Shown here: positions 7,891 to 15,760 of the stretch, in pieces
Layout: the number at the start of each line of letters is the position of its first letter
Numbering within the stretch: the stretch's first letter is position 1
NCBI RefSeq assembly: GCF_003966565.1
Contig: NZ_AP018718.1
Coordinates: forward strand, 2,170,001-2,234,000
Direction of reading: 5' to 3'
DNA: 64,000 bases
Source: Sulfuricystis multivorans
Lineage (GTDB): Bacteria; Pseudomonadota; Gammaproteobacteria; Burkholderiales; Rhodocyclaceae
Translations under genes and position numbers: made by a program
Notes under the pieces: generated by a model
What the model was told of the DNA's origin: nothing
The model's database searches: none
The model's input: only the letters and a program-made list of their open reading frames with translations

Positions 7891-10134
7891 ATGGCCGATA
7901 ACAAATTCGCTGCTTACCTCTGCTCTGGCTGCGGCATCGGCGACATCCTCGATGTCGCCAAGCTCGAAAGGGTTGCCAAAGTCGAAGGCAAGATGCAGAT
8001 CATCAAGACCCATCCCTTCCTCTGTAACGAGGAAGGCGTGAAGATGATCCGCGACGACATCGCCAATGAAGGTGTGACCCACGTCTGCATCGCCGCCTGT
8101 TCGCGGCGCGCCAAGGCCGAGGCGTTCCATTTCCCGACCGTCGCGCTCTCCCGCGCCAACCTGCGCGAAGGTGTGATCTGGGCGGTCGCGGAAGGCGCCG
8201 AGCACGACGAAGTGCGCCAGGAAATGGCCGAGGACTACATCCGCATGAGCTGCGCCGAGATCAAGAAGATGACCTTGCCTGCCGGCAACGTCAAGGAGTC
8301 TTCGAGCAAGAAGATCCTCGTCGTCGGCGGCGGCATGTCCGGCATGACGGCCGCCCAGGCGGCGGCCGAGGCCGGCTACGAAGTGGTGCTGGTCGAAAAG
8401 ACCGGCCAGCTCGGCGGCTTCGCGAACCAGATGTGGAAGCGCATGCCCTTCAACATGCCTTACGCCGAACCGCAGCCGACCGGCGCCGCGGAACTTTCCG
8501 CGCAGATCACCAGCAACCCACGCATCAAGGTCTATCTCAATTCCACCGTCGCCGAAACCGCCGGCGCGCCGGGCCGCTTCAAGGTCAAGATCGCCGCCGA
8601 ATCGGGCAGCGTCAGCGAGGAGCTGTGCGGCGCGATCGTCCAGGCTTCCGGCTTCACCACCTACCCGATCGAGAAGCTGCCCGAGCTGGGCGGCGGCCAG
8701 CCCAATGTCGTCGACCAGGCCGGCCTCGAAGCCTTGGCGCGCGCCGCCAACGGCGGGCCGATCAAGCGGGCGGACGGCAAGGAAGTCAAGTCGGTCGTCT
8801 TCATCCAGTGCGCCGGCCAGCGCGACGATTCGGGCACCCACCTGCCCTACTGCTCCGGCCACTGTTGCGGCACGAGCATCAAGCAGGCGATCTACTTCAA
8901 GGACCAGAATCCGGACATCGACACCGTGGTCATGTATCAGGACCTGCGCGTGCCGGGCATGGGTGAAGACTTCTACCGCAGCGCGCAGAAGAAAGGCGTG
9001 ATCTTCACCAAGGGCAAGGCCAGCAAGGTCACCGGGGGGGACACCTGCACGGTCGAATTCAAGGATCTGATCCTCGACGAGGACACCGCGACACAAGCCG
9101 ATCTGGTGGTGCTCGCCACCGGCCAGGTGCCCAATGCCGGCGTCAACCTCGACGAATGGACGGCCACCGTGACTGCCGCCGAGTCTGGCGACGAAGCGGC
9201 GAAGACCAAGAAGGCCGAGCTGCAGAAGATCTCCGTGCTCAACCTGAATTACCGTCAGGGGCCGGACATGCCGCAGCTCAAGTATGGCTTCGCCGATTCG
9301 CACTTCATCTGCTTCCCGTACGAGACGCGTCGCACCGGCATCTATGCCGCCGGGCCGATGCGCCGGCCGATGGACATGCATCAGGCCCAGGAAGACGCCA
9401 CCGGCGCCGCGCTCAAAGCGATCCAGGCCGTCGAGAACGCCGCGCTGGGCCGCGCCGCGCATCCTCGCGCCTGGGATTTGTCGTTCCCGAAGGCGCGCCT
9501 CGAAGGCTGCACGCAGTGCAAGCGCTGCACCGTCGAATGCCCGTTCGGCGCGATCGACGAGGACGAAAAGCGTTTCCCGGTGTTCAACGAGGAACGCTGC
9601 CGGCGCTGCGGCACCTGCATGGGTGCCTGCCCGGTGCGCGTGATCTCCTTCGAGAACTATTCCTGCGACACCGTCGGCATGCAGGTCAAGGCCGTCGAGG
9701 TGCCGGACGAGGACGAAGAAAAGCCGCGCATCCTGATCCTCGCCTGCGAAAACGACGCCTATCCGGCGCTCGACATGGCCGGCATGCAGCGCCACACCTA
9801 TTCCGCCTTCGTGCGCGTGATTCCGGTGCGCTGCCTCGGCTCGGTCAACACCATCTGGATCACCGACGCGCTCAACTCCGGCTACGACGGCGTGATGATG
9901 ATGGGCTGCCAGAAAGGCGAGAACTACCAGTGCCACTTCGTCAAGGGCTCGGAAATGGCCTACTACCGCCTCGGCAAGGTCGGCGACACGATGAAGGGCA
10001 TGGGTCTCGAACCCGAGCGCATGCAGACCTACGAAATCGCCATCACCGATGGCGCGCGCGTCGCCAAGCTGATCAACGACTACGTCGAGCAGCTCAACGC
10101 GCTCGGCCCGTCGCCCATGAAGGGCTTCGGCTGA
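7891..10134 (+). CDS. qmoB: QmoB: HdrA-like flavoprotein with ferredoxin and MvhD-like domains
   Basis: A 747-residue protein. In order it has an N-terminal cysteine region (CSGCGIG), an FAD fold (VVGGGMSGM near residue 145), HdrA motifs (CAGQRD, CSGHCCG), two [4Fe-4S] motifs (CTQCKRCTVEC and CRRCGTCMGAC near 535-580) and a C-terminal MvhD-like domain with MGCQKGENYQC. This is the QmoB layout. It would relay electrons from APS reductase through FAD and clusters to the membrane or HdrBC module. It is translated with qmoA (two-base gap) and followed by hdrC after 16 bases. Confidence 0.9.
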   Translation: MADNKFAAYLCSGCGIGDILDVAKLERVAKVEGKMQIIKTHPFLCNEEGVKMIRDDIANEGVTHVCIAACSRRAKAEAFHFPTVALSRANLREGVIWAVAEGAEHDEVRQEMAEDYIRMSCAEIKKMTLPAGNVKESSSKKILVVGGGMSGMTAAQAAAEAGYEVVLVEKTGQLGGFANQMWKRMPFNMPYAEPQPTGAAELSAQITSNPRIKVYLNSTVAETAGAPGRFKVKIAAESGSVSEELCGAIVQASGFTTYPIEKLPELGGGQPNVVDQAGLEALARAANGGPIKRADGKEVKSVVFIQCAGQRDDSGTHLPYCSGHCCGTSIKQAIYFKDQNPDIDTVVMYQDLRVPGMGEDFYRSAQKKGVIFTKGKASKVTGGDTCTVEFKDLILDEDTATQADLVVLATGQVPNAGVNLDEWTATVTAAESGDEAAKTKKAELQKISVLNLNYRQGPDMPQLKYGFADSHFICFPYETRRTGIYAAGPMRRPMDMHQAQEDATGAALKAIQAVENAALGRAAHPRAWDLSFPKARLEGCTQCKRCTVECPFGAIDEDEKRFPVFNEERCRRCGTCMGACPVRVISFENYSCDTVGMQVKAVEVPDEDEEKPRILILACENDAYPALDMAGMQRHTYSAFVRVIPVRCLGSVNTIWITDALNSGYDGVMMMGCQKGENYQCHFVKGSEMAYYRLGKVGDTMKGMGLEPERMQTYEIAITDGARVAKLINDYVEQLNALGPSPMKGFG

Positions 10135-10150
10135 TCCAAGGAGAGAGACC

Positions 10151-10771
10151 ATGAGCGAAGCAAATACCCAAGCCATCGCCCGCTACAAGAACAACTTCCT
10201 CAAGGAGGTCGAGGAACGCGTCGAAGACGGCCAGTGGGTCAAGATGTGCATGCAGTGTGGCGTCTGCGCGGGTTCCTGCCCGTTTGGCCCGCACTGGGAG
10301 CATTCCCCGCAGAAAATCTTCATGATGATCCGTGCCGGCAAGCGCGAGGAAGTGCTCACCTCCGATTCGATGTGGATGTGCACCTCCTGCTACAACTGCA
10401 TCGTGCGCTGCCCAAGGAAGCTCCCCATCACCCACATCATGCATGGTCTGGCCAACTACGCGCATCGCCTTGGCCTCGCGCCGAAAGGCCAGCCGACGCG
10501 CGACATCGCGGTGTTGTTCTGGAAAAACGTCGTCAAGAACGGGCGTGTCAATGAGATGACCTTCTCGCTGGCGATGTACTTCCGCGATGGCTTCGGCCAG
10601 GGCATCAAGAACGCGATGGCGATGAAGGACATCGGTCTGGGGATGATGAAGGCCAAGCGTCTCAACCCGATGGAGATCTTCGGCGGCCACACCTGCAAGG
10701 ACAAGAGCGGCATCCAGCGCATGATCGCCAAGGCGCGCGAAATCGAAGACAAGCGCAGAAGGTTGGCCTAG
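10151..10771 (+). CDS. hdrC: HdrC-like iron-sulfur protein of the Qmo-Hdr complex
   Basis: A 206-residue soluble protein with two classical [4Fe-4S] motifs, CMQCGVCAGSCP near residue 33 and CTSCYNCIVRCP near 75. No membrane span is visible. Canonical QmoC fuses an HdrC-like part to a membrane cytochrome b-like part; here the HdrC part is alone and followed by a separate HdrB. QmoAB-HdrBC arrangements are known from Gram-positive sulfate reducers. Without a membrane subunit in the operon, how it contacts quinone is open. GGAGAGAG precedes the start. Confidence 0.87.
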   Translation: MSEANTQAIARYKNNFLKEVEERVEDGQWVKMCMQCGVCAGSCPFGPHWEHSPQKIFMMIRAGKREEVLTSDSMWMCTSCYNCIVRCPRKLPITHIMHGLANYAHRLGLAPKGQPTRDIAVLFWKNVVKNGRVNEMTFSLAMYFRDGFGQGIKNAMAMKDIGLGMMKAKRLNPMEIFGGHTCKDKSGIQRMIAKAREIEDKRRRLA

Positions 10772-10797
10772 CCTCGCCTGACAGGAGACAAGCAAAC

Positions 10798-11691
10798 ATG
10801 GCAAAGAAAAAGTATGCGTTCTATCCGGGCTGCTCCTCGCAAAAGGGCGCCTCGGCCTCGAACTATCTCAACTCCTTCGGCTACATGTGCGAAAAGCTGG
10901 AGATCGATCTCAACGAAGTGCCGGATTGGAACTGCTGCGGCGCCTCGATCGCCTATGCCGAAGGTGGCGAGTTGCCGCGCCTGGTGCTCAACGCGCGCAA
11001 CATGGCGATCGTCGAGCAGGAAATGCCCGGTTACGACATGGTCACCGGCTGCCCGGCCTGCTGGCTGGCGCTGCGTGATGCCAAGGGCCGTTTCGAGGAA
11101 CATGGCAGCATGAAGGCCGATGCCAACGAAGCCCTCAAGGAAGTCAATCTGAGCTACCAGGGCAAGGTCAAGCCGCGGCACATGGTCGAAGTGCTGATCG
11201 AGGACATCGGCTACGAGCAGATGAAGGCGCAGGTCGTGCGCCCGCTCGACGGCGTCAAGATCGCCGGCTACGTCGGCTGCCAGACCAACCGGCCCTTCGG
11301 CATCGCCGGCGAATCCTTCGAAAACCCGCAGTATCTCGACAAGATGATCGAAACCGTCGGCGCCGAACCCGTGCCTTACGATCAGAAGGTCACCTGCTGC
11401 GGCGGCGCACTCGCCTTCTCCGAGCCCGACAAGGCCTTCAAGCAGATCCGCGACATCGTCGAATCCGCCTATGACCACGGCGCGCAGGTCATCGCCACGC
11501 CCTGCCAGCTGTGCCAGGCCAACGTCGAGCTGTATCAAGCCGAGATCAACAAGAAGCACGGCACCAAGTTCAACATGCCGGTGGTGTTCTATTCGCAACT
11601 GCTCGGTCTCGCCTATGGCGGCGACCTGAAGCAGACCGGCCTCGACGGTCAGGTGATCCGCGCCGAAGTACTGGAGAAATTCATCAAGTAA
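10798..11691 (+). CDS. hdrB: HdrB-like protein with two CCG domains
   Basis: A 297-residue protein with both cysteine-rich CCG domains: CSS, NCCGA and GCPAC in the first half; GCQ, TCCGGA and CQLC in the second. In HdrB these bind non-cubane [4Fe-4S] clusters that handle disulfide or thiol chemistry. It is the last gene of the qmo operon, with a strong terminator 22 bases after the stop. Whether it reduces a disulfide or only relays electrons cannot be told from sequence. Confidence 0.88.
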   Translation: MAKKKYAFYPGCSSQKGASASNYLNSFGYMCEKLEIDLNEVPDWNCCGASIAYAEGGELPRLVLNARNMAIVEQEMPGYDMVTGCPACWLALRDAKGRFEEHGSMKADANEALKEVNLSYQGKVKPRHMVEVLIEDIGYEQMKAQVVRPLDGVKIAGYVGCQTNRPFGIAGESFENPQYLDKMIETVGAEPVPYDQKVTCCGGALAFSEPDKAFKQIRDIVESAYDHGAQVIATPCQLCQANVELYQAEINKKHGTKFNMPVVFYSQLLGLAYGGDLKQTGLDGQVIRAEVLEKFIK

Positions 11692-11712
11692 GGACGCAGC
11701 AAAGGGGAAGGG

Positions 11713-11747
11713 CGGCCGGTGCAGGCTCTTCCGCACCGGCCGTTTTT
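11713..11747 (+). terminator. intrinsic terminator of the qmoAB-hdrCB operon
   Basis: Perfect 10-bp stem CGGCCGGTGC (11713-11722) / GCACCGGCCG (11733-11742) with a ten-base loop, then TTTTT. Confidence 0.9.
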
Positions 11748-11752
11748 ACCGC

Positions 11753-11758
11753 TATAAT
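11753..11758 (+). promoter_or_regulatory. -10 box of the tRNA promoter
   Basis: A perfect TATAAT 11 bases before the first tRNA base. The -35 region falls inside the preceding terminator hairpin and is poor, so the promoter and terminator overlap. Confidence 0.6.
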
Positions 11759-11769
11759 GCGCGCCTTTC

Positions 11770-11845
<76 letters not shown>

Positions 11846-11853
11846 GATTCACC

Positions 11854-11929
11854 GGGCTGTTAGCTCAGTTGGTAGAGCAGCGGACTCTTAATCCGTAGGT
11901 CGAAGGTTCGAATCCTTCACAGCCCACCA
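11854..11929 (+). tRNA. tRNA-Lys (anticodon CTT)
   Basis: Perfect acceptor stem GGGCTGT/ACAGCCC, anticodon loop CTCTTAA giving CTT (reads AAG), encoded CCA. It starts eight bases after the alanine tRNA. Confidence 0.95.
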
Positions 11930-11951
11930 AGTCCCGTCGCCCGACGGGCGC

Positions 11952-12027
11952 GGGTGGTTAGCTCAGTCGGTAGAGCAGCTGGCTTTTAACCAGTTGGTCA
12001 CAGGTTCGAATCCTGTACCACCCACCA
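11952..12027 (+). tRNA. tRNA-Lys (anticodon TTT)
   Basis: Perfect acceptor stem GGGTGGT/ACCACCC, anticodon loop CTTTTAA giving TTT (reads AAA/AAG), encoded CCA. It closes the cluster; a protein gene starts 32 bases on. Confidence 0.95.
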
Positions 12028-12059
12028 ACCCTCACGCGTGCAGTGCTCTGGAGCCGACC

Positions 12060-12539
12060 ATGAAACGTTTCAGACTCGACACCACCCCGATCCGCCTCGC
12101 CGCCTGGCTGGCCGCCGGCATCCTTTCCATCGGCGTCGCCCACGCCGACAAGCCGGACTGGGCGGGCGACAAACACGGCAAGAAAGACAAGCACGAGTGG
12201 CGTGAGCGCGAGCGCGGGGAACGCGGCGGCTATTTCTTCGATGATGGCGCACGCCGTGTAGTCATCGAGTACTATGGCGCCCAGGTGCGCGCCGGGCATT
12301 GCCCGCCGGGGCTGGCCAAGAAACACAATGGCTGCCTGCCGCCCGGGCAGGCGAAGAAATGGGTCATTGGCCGCCCGCTGCCGGCCGATGTGCGTTATTA
12401 CGAATTGCCCTACGAACTGGTCGTTCGCCTGCCACCCCCACCGCCGCGGCATCGTTACGTGCAGGTCGCCGGCGACATCCTGCTGATCGCCGTCGGCACC
12501 AGCATGGTCGTGGATGCGATCGAAGACATCGTGCGCTGA
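12060..12539 (+). CDS. exported CigR/RcnB-like protein
   Basis: A 159-residue protein with a signal peptide ending VAHA-D near residue 30. A highly charged lysine/arginine-rich segment follows (about 31-55). The C-terminal half has the CigR/RcnB pattern: GLAKKHNGCLPPGQAKK, then RPLP, YYELP and a short hydrophobic end (ILLIAVGTSMVV) typical of the family. RcnB is a periplasmic nickel/cobalt factor and CigR an inner-membrane protein; the exact role here is unknown. It sits directly behind the tRNA cluster and ahead of a dispersed-repeat copy. Confidence 0.75.
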   Translation: MKRFRLDTTPIRLAAWLAAGILSIGVAHADKPDWAGDKHGKKDKHEWRERERGERGGYFFDDGARRVVIEYYGAQVRAGHCPPGLAKKHNGCLPPGQAKKWVIGRPLPADVRYYELPYELVVRLPPPPPRHRYVQVAGDILLIAVGTSMVVDAIEDIVR

Positions 12540-12550
12540 TCAGGAGGGAA

Positions 12551-12626
12551 AGTCGGCGCTGGCGGGAATGAAAGCGTCCCGCCGGGCGCCGACTCATATC
12601 GCATAGTCGGCGCTGGCGGGACGGCA
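12551..12626 (+). repeat. dispersed palindromic repeat, best-preserved copy
   Basis: The unit at 12551-12594 folds as AGTCGGCGC / GCGCCGACT enclosing GGCGGGA / TCCCGCC with a nine-base loop, about 16 paired bases. A ten-base linker leads to the terminal motif AGTCGGCGCTGG, CGGG, ACGGCA at 12605-12626. The second AGTCGGCGCTGG starts exactly 54 bases after the first, the same period as at 6301 and in murA. The element is intergenic and carries no open frame. Confidence 0.85.
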
Positions 12627-12649
12627 GCGAAGGGGCTGTGTAAACGCAA

Positions 12650-12673
12650 CAACCCCCGCAGCAGCGGGGGTTG
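12650..12673. terminator. hairpin between convergent genes
   Basis: Perfect 10-bp stem CAACCCCCGC (12650-12659) / GCGGGGGTTG (12664-12673) with a four-base loop. On minus the tail TTGCGTTT makes it a reasonable terminator for pilA. It also lies downstream of the CigR-like gene on plus. Confidence 0.75.
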
Positions 12674-12713
12674 AAGCTGGCAGGATTCCTAAACCATTAA
12701 CCGTCGAGAAAGC

Positions 12714-13190
12714 TTATTTGCAAGAACCAGGCAGGTATTTGGTTGGAACGGTCGTGCCCGTATCTCCGCATTTCCATGCAGCGATTTGCTTGCCCATATC
12801 CGATGCTACAGTCATTGCGTTCGTGGCTGCAGTATCCGCATAAGGTGTGAGAATAAGAAGCTTACCATCAATGGCTGTATCATTGAATCCTTGAGTCGTA
12901 ACCCGAATCTGACCATCGTTCGTCGTCTCAATTTTTGCCACATACTTGGTCGTCGGCGTAGCGGACTCACAACCCCAATTATTTGCACCAGGTCCTGTGG
13001 TGCCAGAGCCGGATTGATATGCTTCGGTAATAGCGGTACGACAGCCGCTCGCTGCAAGCACGACCTCGGACATTTTTGCCTTGACTGTATAGTCTTTATA
13101 CGCCGGCAGCGCGACGGCAGCCAAAATGCCGATGATCGCGACGACGATCATCAGTTCGATGAGGGTGAAGCCTTGTTGAACGCGTTTCAT
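12714..13190 (-). CDS. pilA: type IV major pilin (PilA)
   Basis: A 158-residue type IVa prepilin. The short leader MKRVQQG is followed by [20 protein letters not shown]; prepilin peptidase would cut after Gly7, leaving Phe+1 and Glu+5. Four cysteines are present, and the last two (WKCGD and GSCK) fit the C-terminal disulfide loop. GGAGAG precedes the ATG at 13190. The base composition is clearly more AT-rich than neighbours, as is common for pilin genes under surface selection. It is transcribed from a sigma-54 promoter (13246-13262), so control by PilR, which is not in the window, is likely. Confidence 0.93.
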   Translation of the reverse strand: MKRVQQGFTLIELMIVVAIIGILAAVALPAYKDYTVKAKMSEVVLAASGCRTAITEAYQSGSGTTGPGANNWGCESATPTTKYVAKIETTNDGQIRVTTQGFNDTAIDGKLLILTPYADTAATNAMTVASDMGKQIAAWKCGDTGTTVPTKYLPGSCK

Positions 13191-13245
13191 AGATCTCTCC
13201 TTTGGTTGACTTCGATTGAAGCACTCGAGCGTGCTGCGAGGGATT

Positions 13246-13262
13246 TTGCAACCAACGTGCCA
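13246..13262 (-). promoter_or_regulatory. pilA: sigma-54 promoter of pilA
   Basis: On minus the sequence reads TGGCACG, TTGG, TTGCA, a near-perfect match to the -24/-12 consensus with GG and GC correctly spaced. The leader to the ATG would be about 44 bases. Confidence 0.88.
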
Positions 13263-13323
13263 GGTCGGTAAAGCCGATTTCACGCCGGAAACGCCCTGAA
13301 ATCACCGGGCATGGCCGCAACGA

Positions 13324-13350
13324 TCGTCAGTATGTGACGATTTTCGTCAC
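13324..13350. promoter_or_regulatory. half-site array upstream of pilA
   Basis: Three alternating half-sites: TCGTCA (13324), TGACGA (13335) and TCGTCA (13344). The last two form the perfect palindrome GTGACGA-TTT-TCGTCAC. They lie about 70-90 bases upstream of the -24 element, where an enhancer-binding activator would bind. Confidence 0.5.
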
Positions 13351-13352
13351 CC

Positions 13353-13372
13353 TGCCGTCCCGCCAGCGCCGA
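13353..13372 (-). repeat. dispersed repeat, short form
   Basis: TGCCGT, CCCG, CCAGCGCCGA on plus. It abuts the half-site array and lies between pilA and the toxin-antitoxin pair. Confidence 0.65.
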
Positions 13373-13451
13373 GTTTCAGCGTCAGAAGCTTGCGTGCATA
13401 AGTTCAGAAACCTTTTGCACTCCTTTGCGGGGGGCGAGATGCATGCTAGAC

Positions 13452-13467
13452 TTAGTCATGAGACTAA
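13452..13467. promoter_or_regulatory. operator palindrome of the Phd/VapC pair
   Basis: TTAGTC-ATGA-GACTAA is a perfect 6-bp inverted repeat 19 bases before the antitoxin start. That position suits autoregulation by a Phd/YefM antitoxin. Confidence 0.55.
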
Positions 13468-13485
13468 ACCAATAGAGGATCCAAC

Positions 13486-13719
13486 ATGGCGGTAATGATC
13501 AATGTACATGATGCCAAGACTCATTTCTCACGTCTGCTGGAGCAGGCGCATGCGGGTCAGGAGATCATTCTGGCCAAAGCAGGCAAACCTTATGCGCGTC
13601 TCGTGCCATTGGCACCTGCCCAAGGTAAAAGGCAACCAGGACGACTCAAAGGGAAAGTGGGTGACGCCTTCTTCGAGCCATTGCCCGAAGAAGAACTGGC
13701 CGCCTGGGAAGGACGATGA
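13486..13719 (+). CDS. Phd/YefM-family antitoxin
   Basis: A 77-residue protein. The N-terminal Phd/YefM DNA-binding fold is recognisable (NVHDAKTHFSRLLEQAHAGQ, then the ILAKAGKPYARLVPL strand). The acidic C-terminal tail should wrap the toxin. AGAGG lies seven bases before the ATG. The last codons overlap the toxin start (ATGA), so antitoxin and toxin are translationally coupled. The pair is probably autoregulated through the palindrome at 13452. Confidence 0.88.
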   Translation: MAVMINVHDAKTHFSRLLEQAHAGQEIILAKAGKPYARLVPLAPAQGKRQPGRLKGKVGDAFFEPLPEEELAAWEGR

Positions 13720-14102
13720 AATTCTTGCTCGATACCCACGCGTTGTTGTGGTGGATGACCGACGATGCCCAGCTTTCCGTCCGCGCCCGGGAAACGATCG
13801 CCGACGAGCGCAATATGATTCTCGTCAGCGCGGCAAGCGCATGGGAGATCGCGACGAAACACCGGCTGGGCAAACTGCCCATCGCCGAGGTGGCGATCCC
13901 GCGTTTCAACGAACTGGTCGAGGCCGATGGTTTCGAGCATCTGCCAGTGACCTACCTGCATGCGCTGCGCGCCGGCAGCTTCTGTATTGAACACCGGGAC
14001 CCGTTCGATCGCATGCTTGCCGCACAAAGCGCCCTCGAAGCGGCCCCGCTGATAACCCGTGATCCCGTGTTTGCGGCATTCGGGGTAGAGATCGTCTGGT
14101 AA
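13716..14102 (+). CDS. PIN-domain toxin, VapC family
   Basis: A 128-residue PIN-domain ribonuclease. The acidic metal-binding residues are in place: Asp in LLDTHALLW near residue 6, Glu in SAWEIATK near 43, and Asp in DPFDRMLAAQ near 98-102. VapC toxins cut tRNA or rRNA; the target here is unknown. It is partnered with a Phd-type rather than AbrB-type antitoxin. The catalytic set looks intact, so it is probably functional. Confidence 0.88.
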   Translation: MKFLLDTHALLWWMTDDAQLSVRARETIADERNMILVSAASAWEIATKHRLGKLPIAEVAIPRFNELVEADGFEHLPVTYLHALRAGSFCIEHRDPFDRMLAAQSALEAAPLITRDPVFAAFGVEIVW

Positions 14103-14131
14103 GGCTGGCGGCGTGCCTACCTGTCAGCGCA

Positions 14132-15760
14132 TCACACTGCAGGCCAATTCATCAGATCGATCTGCTCCGGCGCGAGGAAGGTTTGCGCGTATCGCAGCCA
14201 GACTTTCTCGCGCACGAAGACCTCGAACAGATCGGGGTCGATATGGCCGTTGGCGGCGAATTTCTCCATGATGGCCAGCGCCTGGGAGAGCTTCATCGCC
14301 GGTTTGTAGGGGCGATCCTTGGCGGTGAGCGCCTCGAAGATGTCGGCAATGCCCATCAGCCGTGCGGGTAGCGACATCTGCTCACGGGTAAGCCCTTTCG
14401 GGTAGCCGCGCCCATCCATGCGTTCGTGATGGCCGCCGGCATATTCGGGCACATGCTTCAGGTGCTTCGGCCACGGCAACGCTTCGAGCATCCTGATCGT
14501 CGCGACGATGTGATGGTTGATGATTTCGCGCTCGCGCGTGGTCAGCGTGCCGGAACGGATCGTCAGGTTTTCGATTTCGTCGCCATCGAGAAAGTCGGTC
14601 TCGACACCGGCTGGGTTACGCCATTGCCGCTGTGTGCCGATGTCGCGCACGCGCTGCTGGTCTTCCGGACGCATCGCTTCGCTACCGCGATTGACCGCGC
14701 GCAGGAAATCGCGCTCGGCATCGAGCTCATCGAGCTCGCGCTGCAGGGATTCCCAGCAGGCGGCTTCGGCCTCGGCATTTTGCGCTGCGCGCAGTTCGAG
14801 CAGGCGCCGCAGCGTAGCGATCTGCACGTCGCGCTTGACAACCTCGAAGCGCGTGTCGATGAGCTCGATGCGGTCGAACAAGGTCTGCAACTTGGTGGCT
14901 TTGTCGACGACATGCACCGGCGTGGTGACCTTGCCGCAGTCGTGCAGTAGGGCGGCGATCTTCAGCTCATGCAAATCGGCGGGCGACAATGTGAAATCGG
15001 CGAGCGGGCTGCTTTGGGTTCTATTCACTGCCTCGGCGAGCATCATCGCCAGCTCGGGCACGCGCTGACAATGGCCGCCGGTGTAGGGCGATTTTTCGTC
15101 GATCGCCAGGTTGATGAGGCGGATGAAGGATTCGAATAGCGTTTCGAGCTGGTCGATCAGTTGGCGATTGGTCAGCGCGATCGCGGCCTGGGAAGCAAGC
15201 GATTCGGCCAGATGCTGGTCGGCCGGCGTGAAGGCATGGATCGCGTTCGTCTCGGCATCGCGGGGATTGATCAACTGCAGCACACCGATGATCTCGTTTT
15301 CGTGGTTCTTCATCGGCACGGTGAGGAAGGCCTGCGAGCGGTAGCCGGTGCGCCGATCGAACTGGCGGGTACCGGAGAAGTCGAAACCAACGGCGCTGTA
15401 GGCGTCTGGAATATTCACCGTCTCGCCGGTGAGCGCCGCATGGGCGGCGACGAGGGCATGGTTGGGTTCTCCCGCAGCATCGAAGAGCGGCAGATCGGGA
15501 AAATCGGCCAGCCGGCCCGATGCACCGCCGAGCGCGAGACCGAGCGCATCATTCAGGGCGATCGAGAATCGCAACGCCTTGCCATCTTCGGTGACGCGAT
15601 AGAGCGTGCCGGCCTCGGCGCCGGTGATGGACTTGGCGGCGACGAGGATGCGCTCGAGCAGGCGGCCGATGTCGCGTTCGCTGGAGAGCGCGGCGCCGAT
15701 CTCGTTGAGCTGTTCGAACCGCGCAAAGAGTTCGTCGTGGCTATCGGTCACTTGATGCAT
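14132..15760 (-). CDS. GAF-HD-GYP cyclic-di-GMP phosphodiesterase
   Basis: A 542-residue cytoplasmic protein. Residues 20-205 form a GAF sensor domain. The rest is an HD-GYP domain with LLHDCGK near 275, the HH pair in INHHIVA, and HHERMDGRGYPKGL near 450. These metal and GYP residues are intact, so activity on c-di-GMP is expected. A charged helical insertion of about 100 residues separates the first HD motif from the GYP part. The start overlaps the upstream GspE-like gene by 13 bases, so the two are coupled. The likely role is c-di-GMP control of that ATPase or of surface behaviour. Confidence 0.9.
   Translation of the reverse strand: MHQVTDSHDELFARFEQLNEIGAALSSERDIGRLLERILVAAKSITGAEAGTLYRVTEDGKALRFSIALNDALGLALGGASGRLADFPDLPLFDAAGEPNHALVAAHAALTGETVNIPDAYSAVGFDFSGTRQFDRRTGYRSQAFLTVPMKNHENEIIGVLQLINPRDAETNAIHAFTPADQHLAESLASQAAIALTNRQLIDQLETLFESFIRLINLAIDEKSPYTGGHCQRVPELAMMLAEAVNRTQSSPLADFTLSPADLHELKIAALLHDCGKVTTPVHVVDKATKLQTLFDRIELIDTRFEVVKRDVQIATLRRLLELRAAQNAEAEAACWESLQRELDELDAERDFLRAVNRGSEAMRPEDQQRVRDIGTQRQWRNPAGVETDFLDGDEIENLTIRSGTLTTREREIINHHIVATIRMLEALPWPKHLKHVPEYAGGHHERMDGRGYPKGLTREQMSLPARLMGIADIFEALTAKDRPYKPAMKLSQALAIMEKFAANGHIDPDLFEVFVREKVWLRYAQTFLAPEQIDLMNWPAV

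Noticed and set aside
7639-10176. An 845-codon open frame on minus, antisense to qmoB
   Set aside because: It is a by-product of high-GC codon use in qmoB. It has no family motif, no ribosome site and a low-complexity Arg/Ala/His composition.
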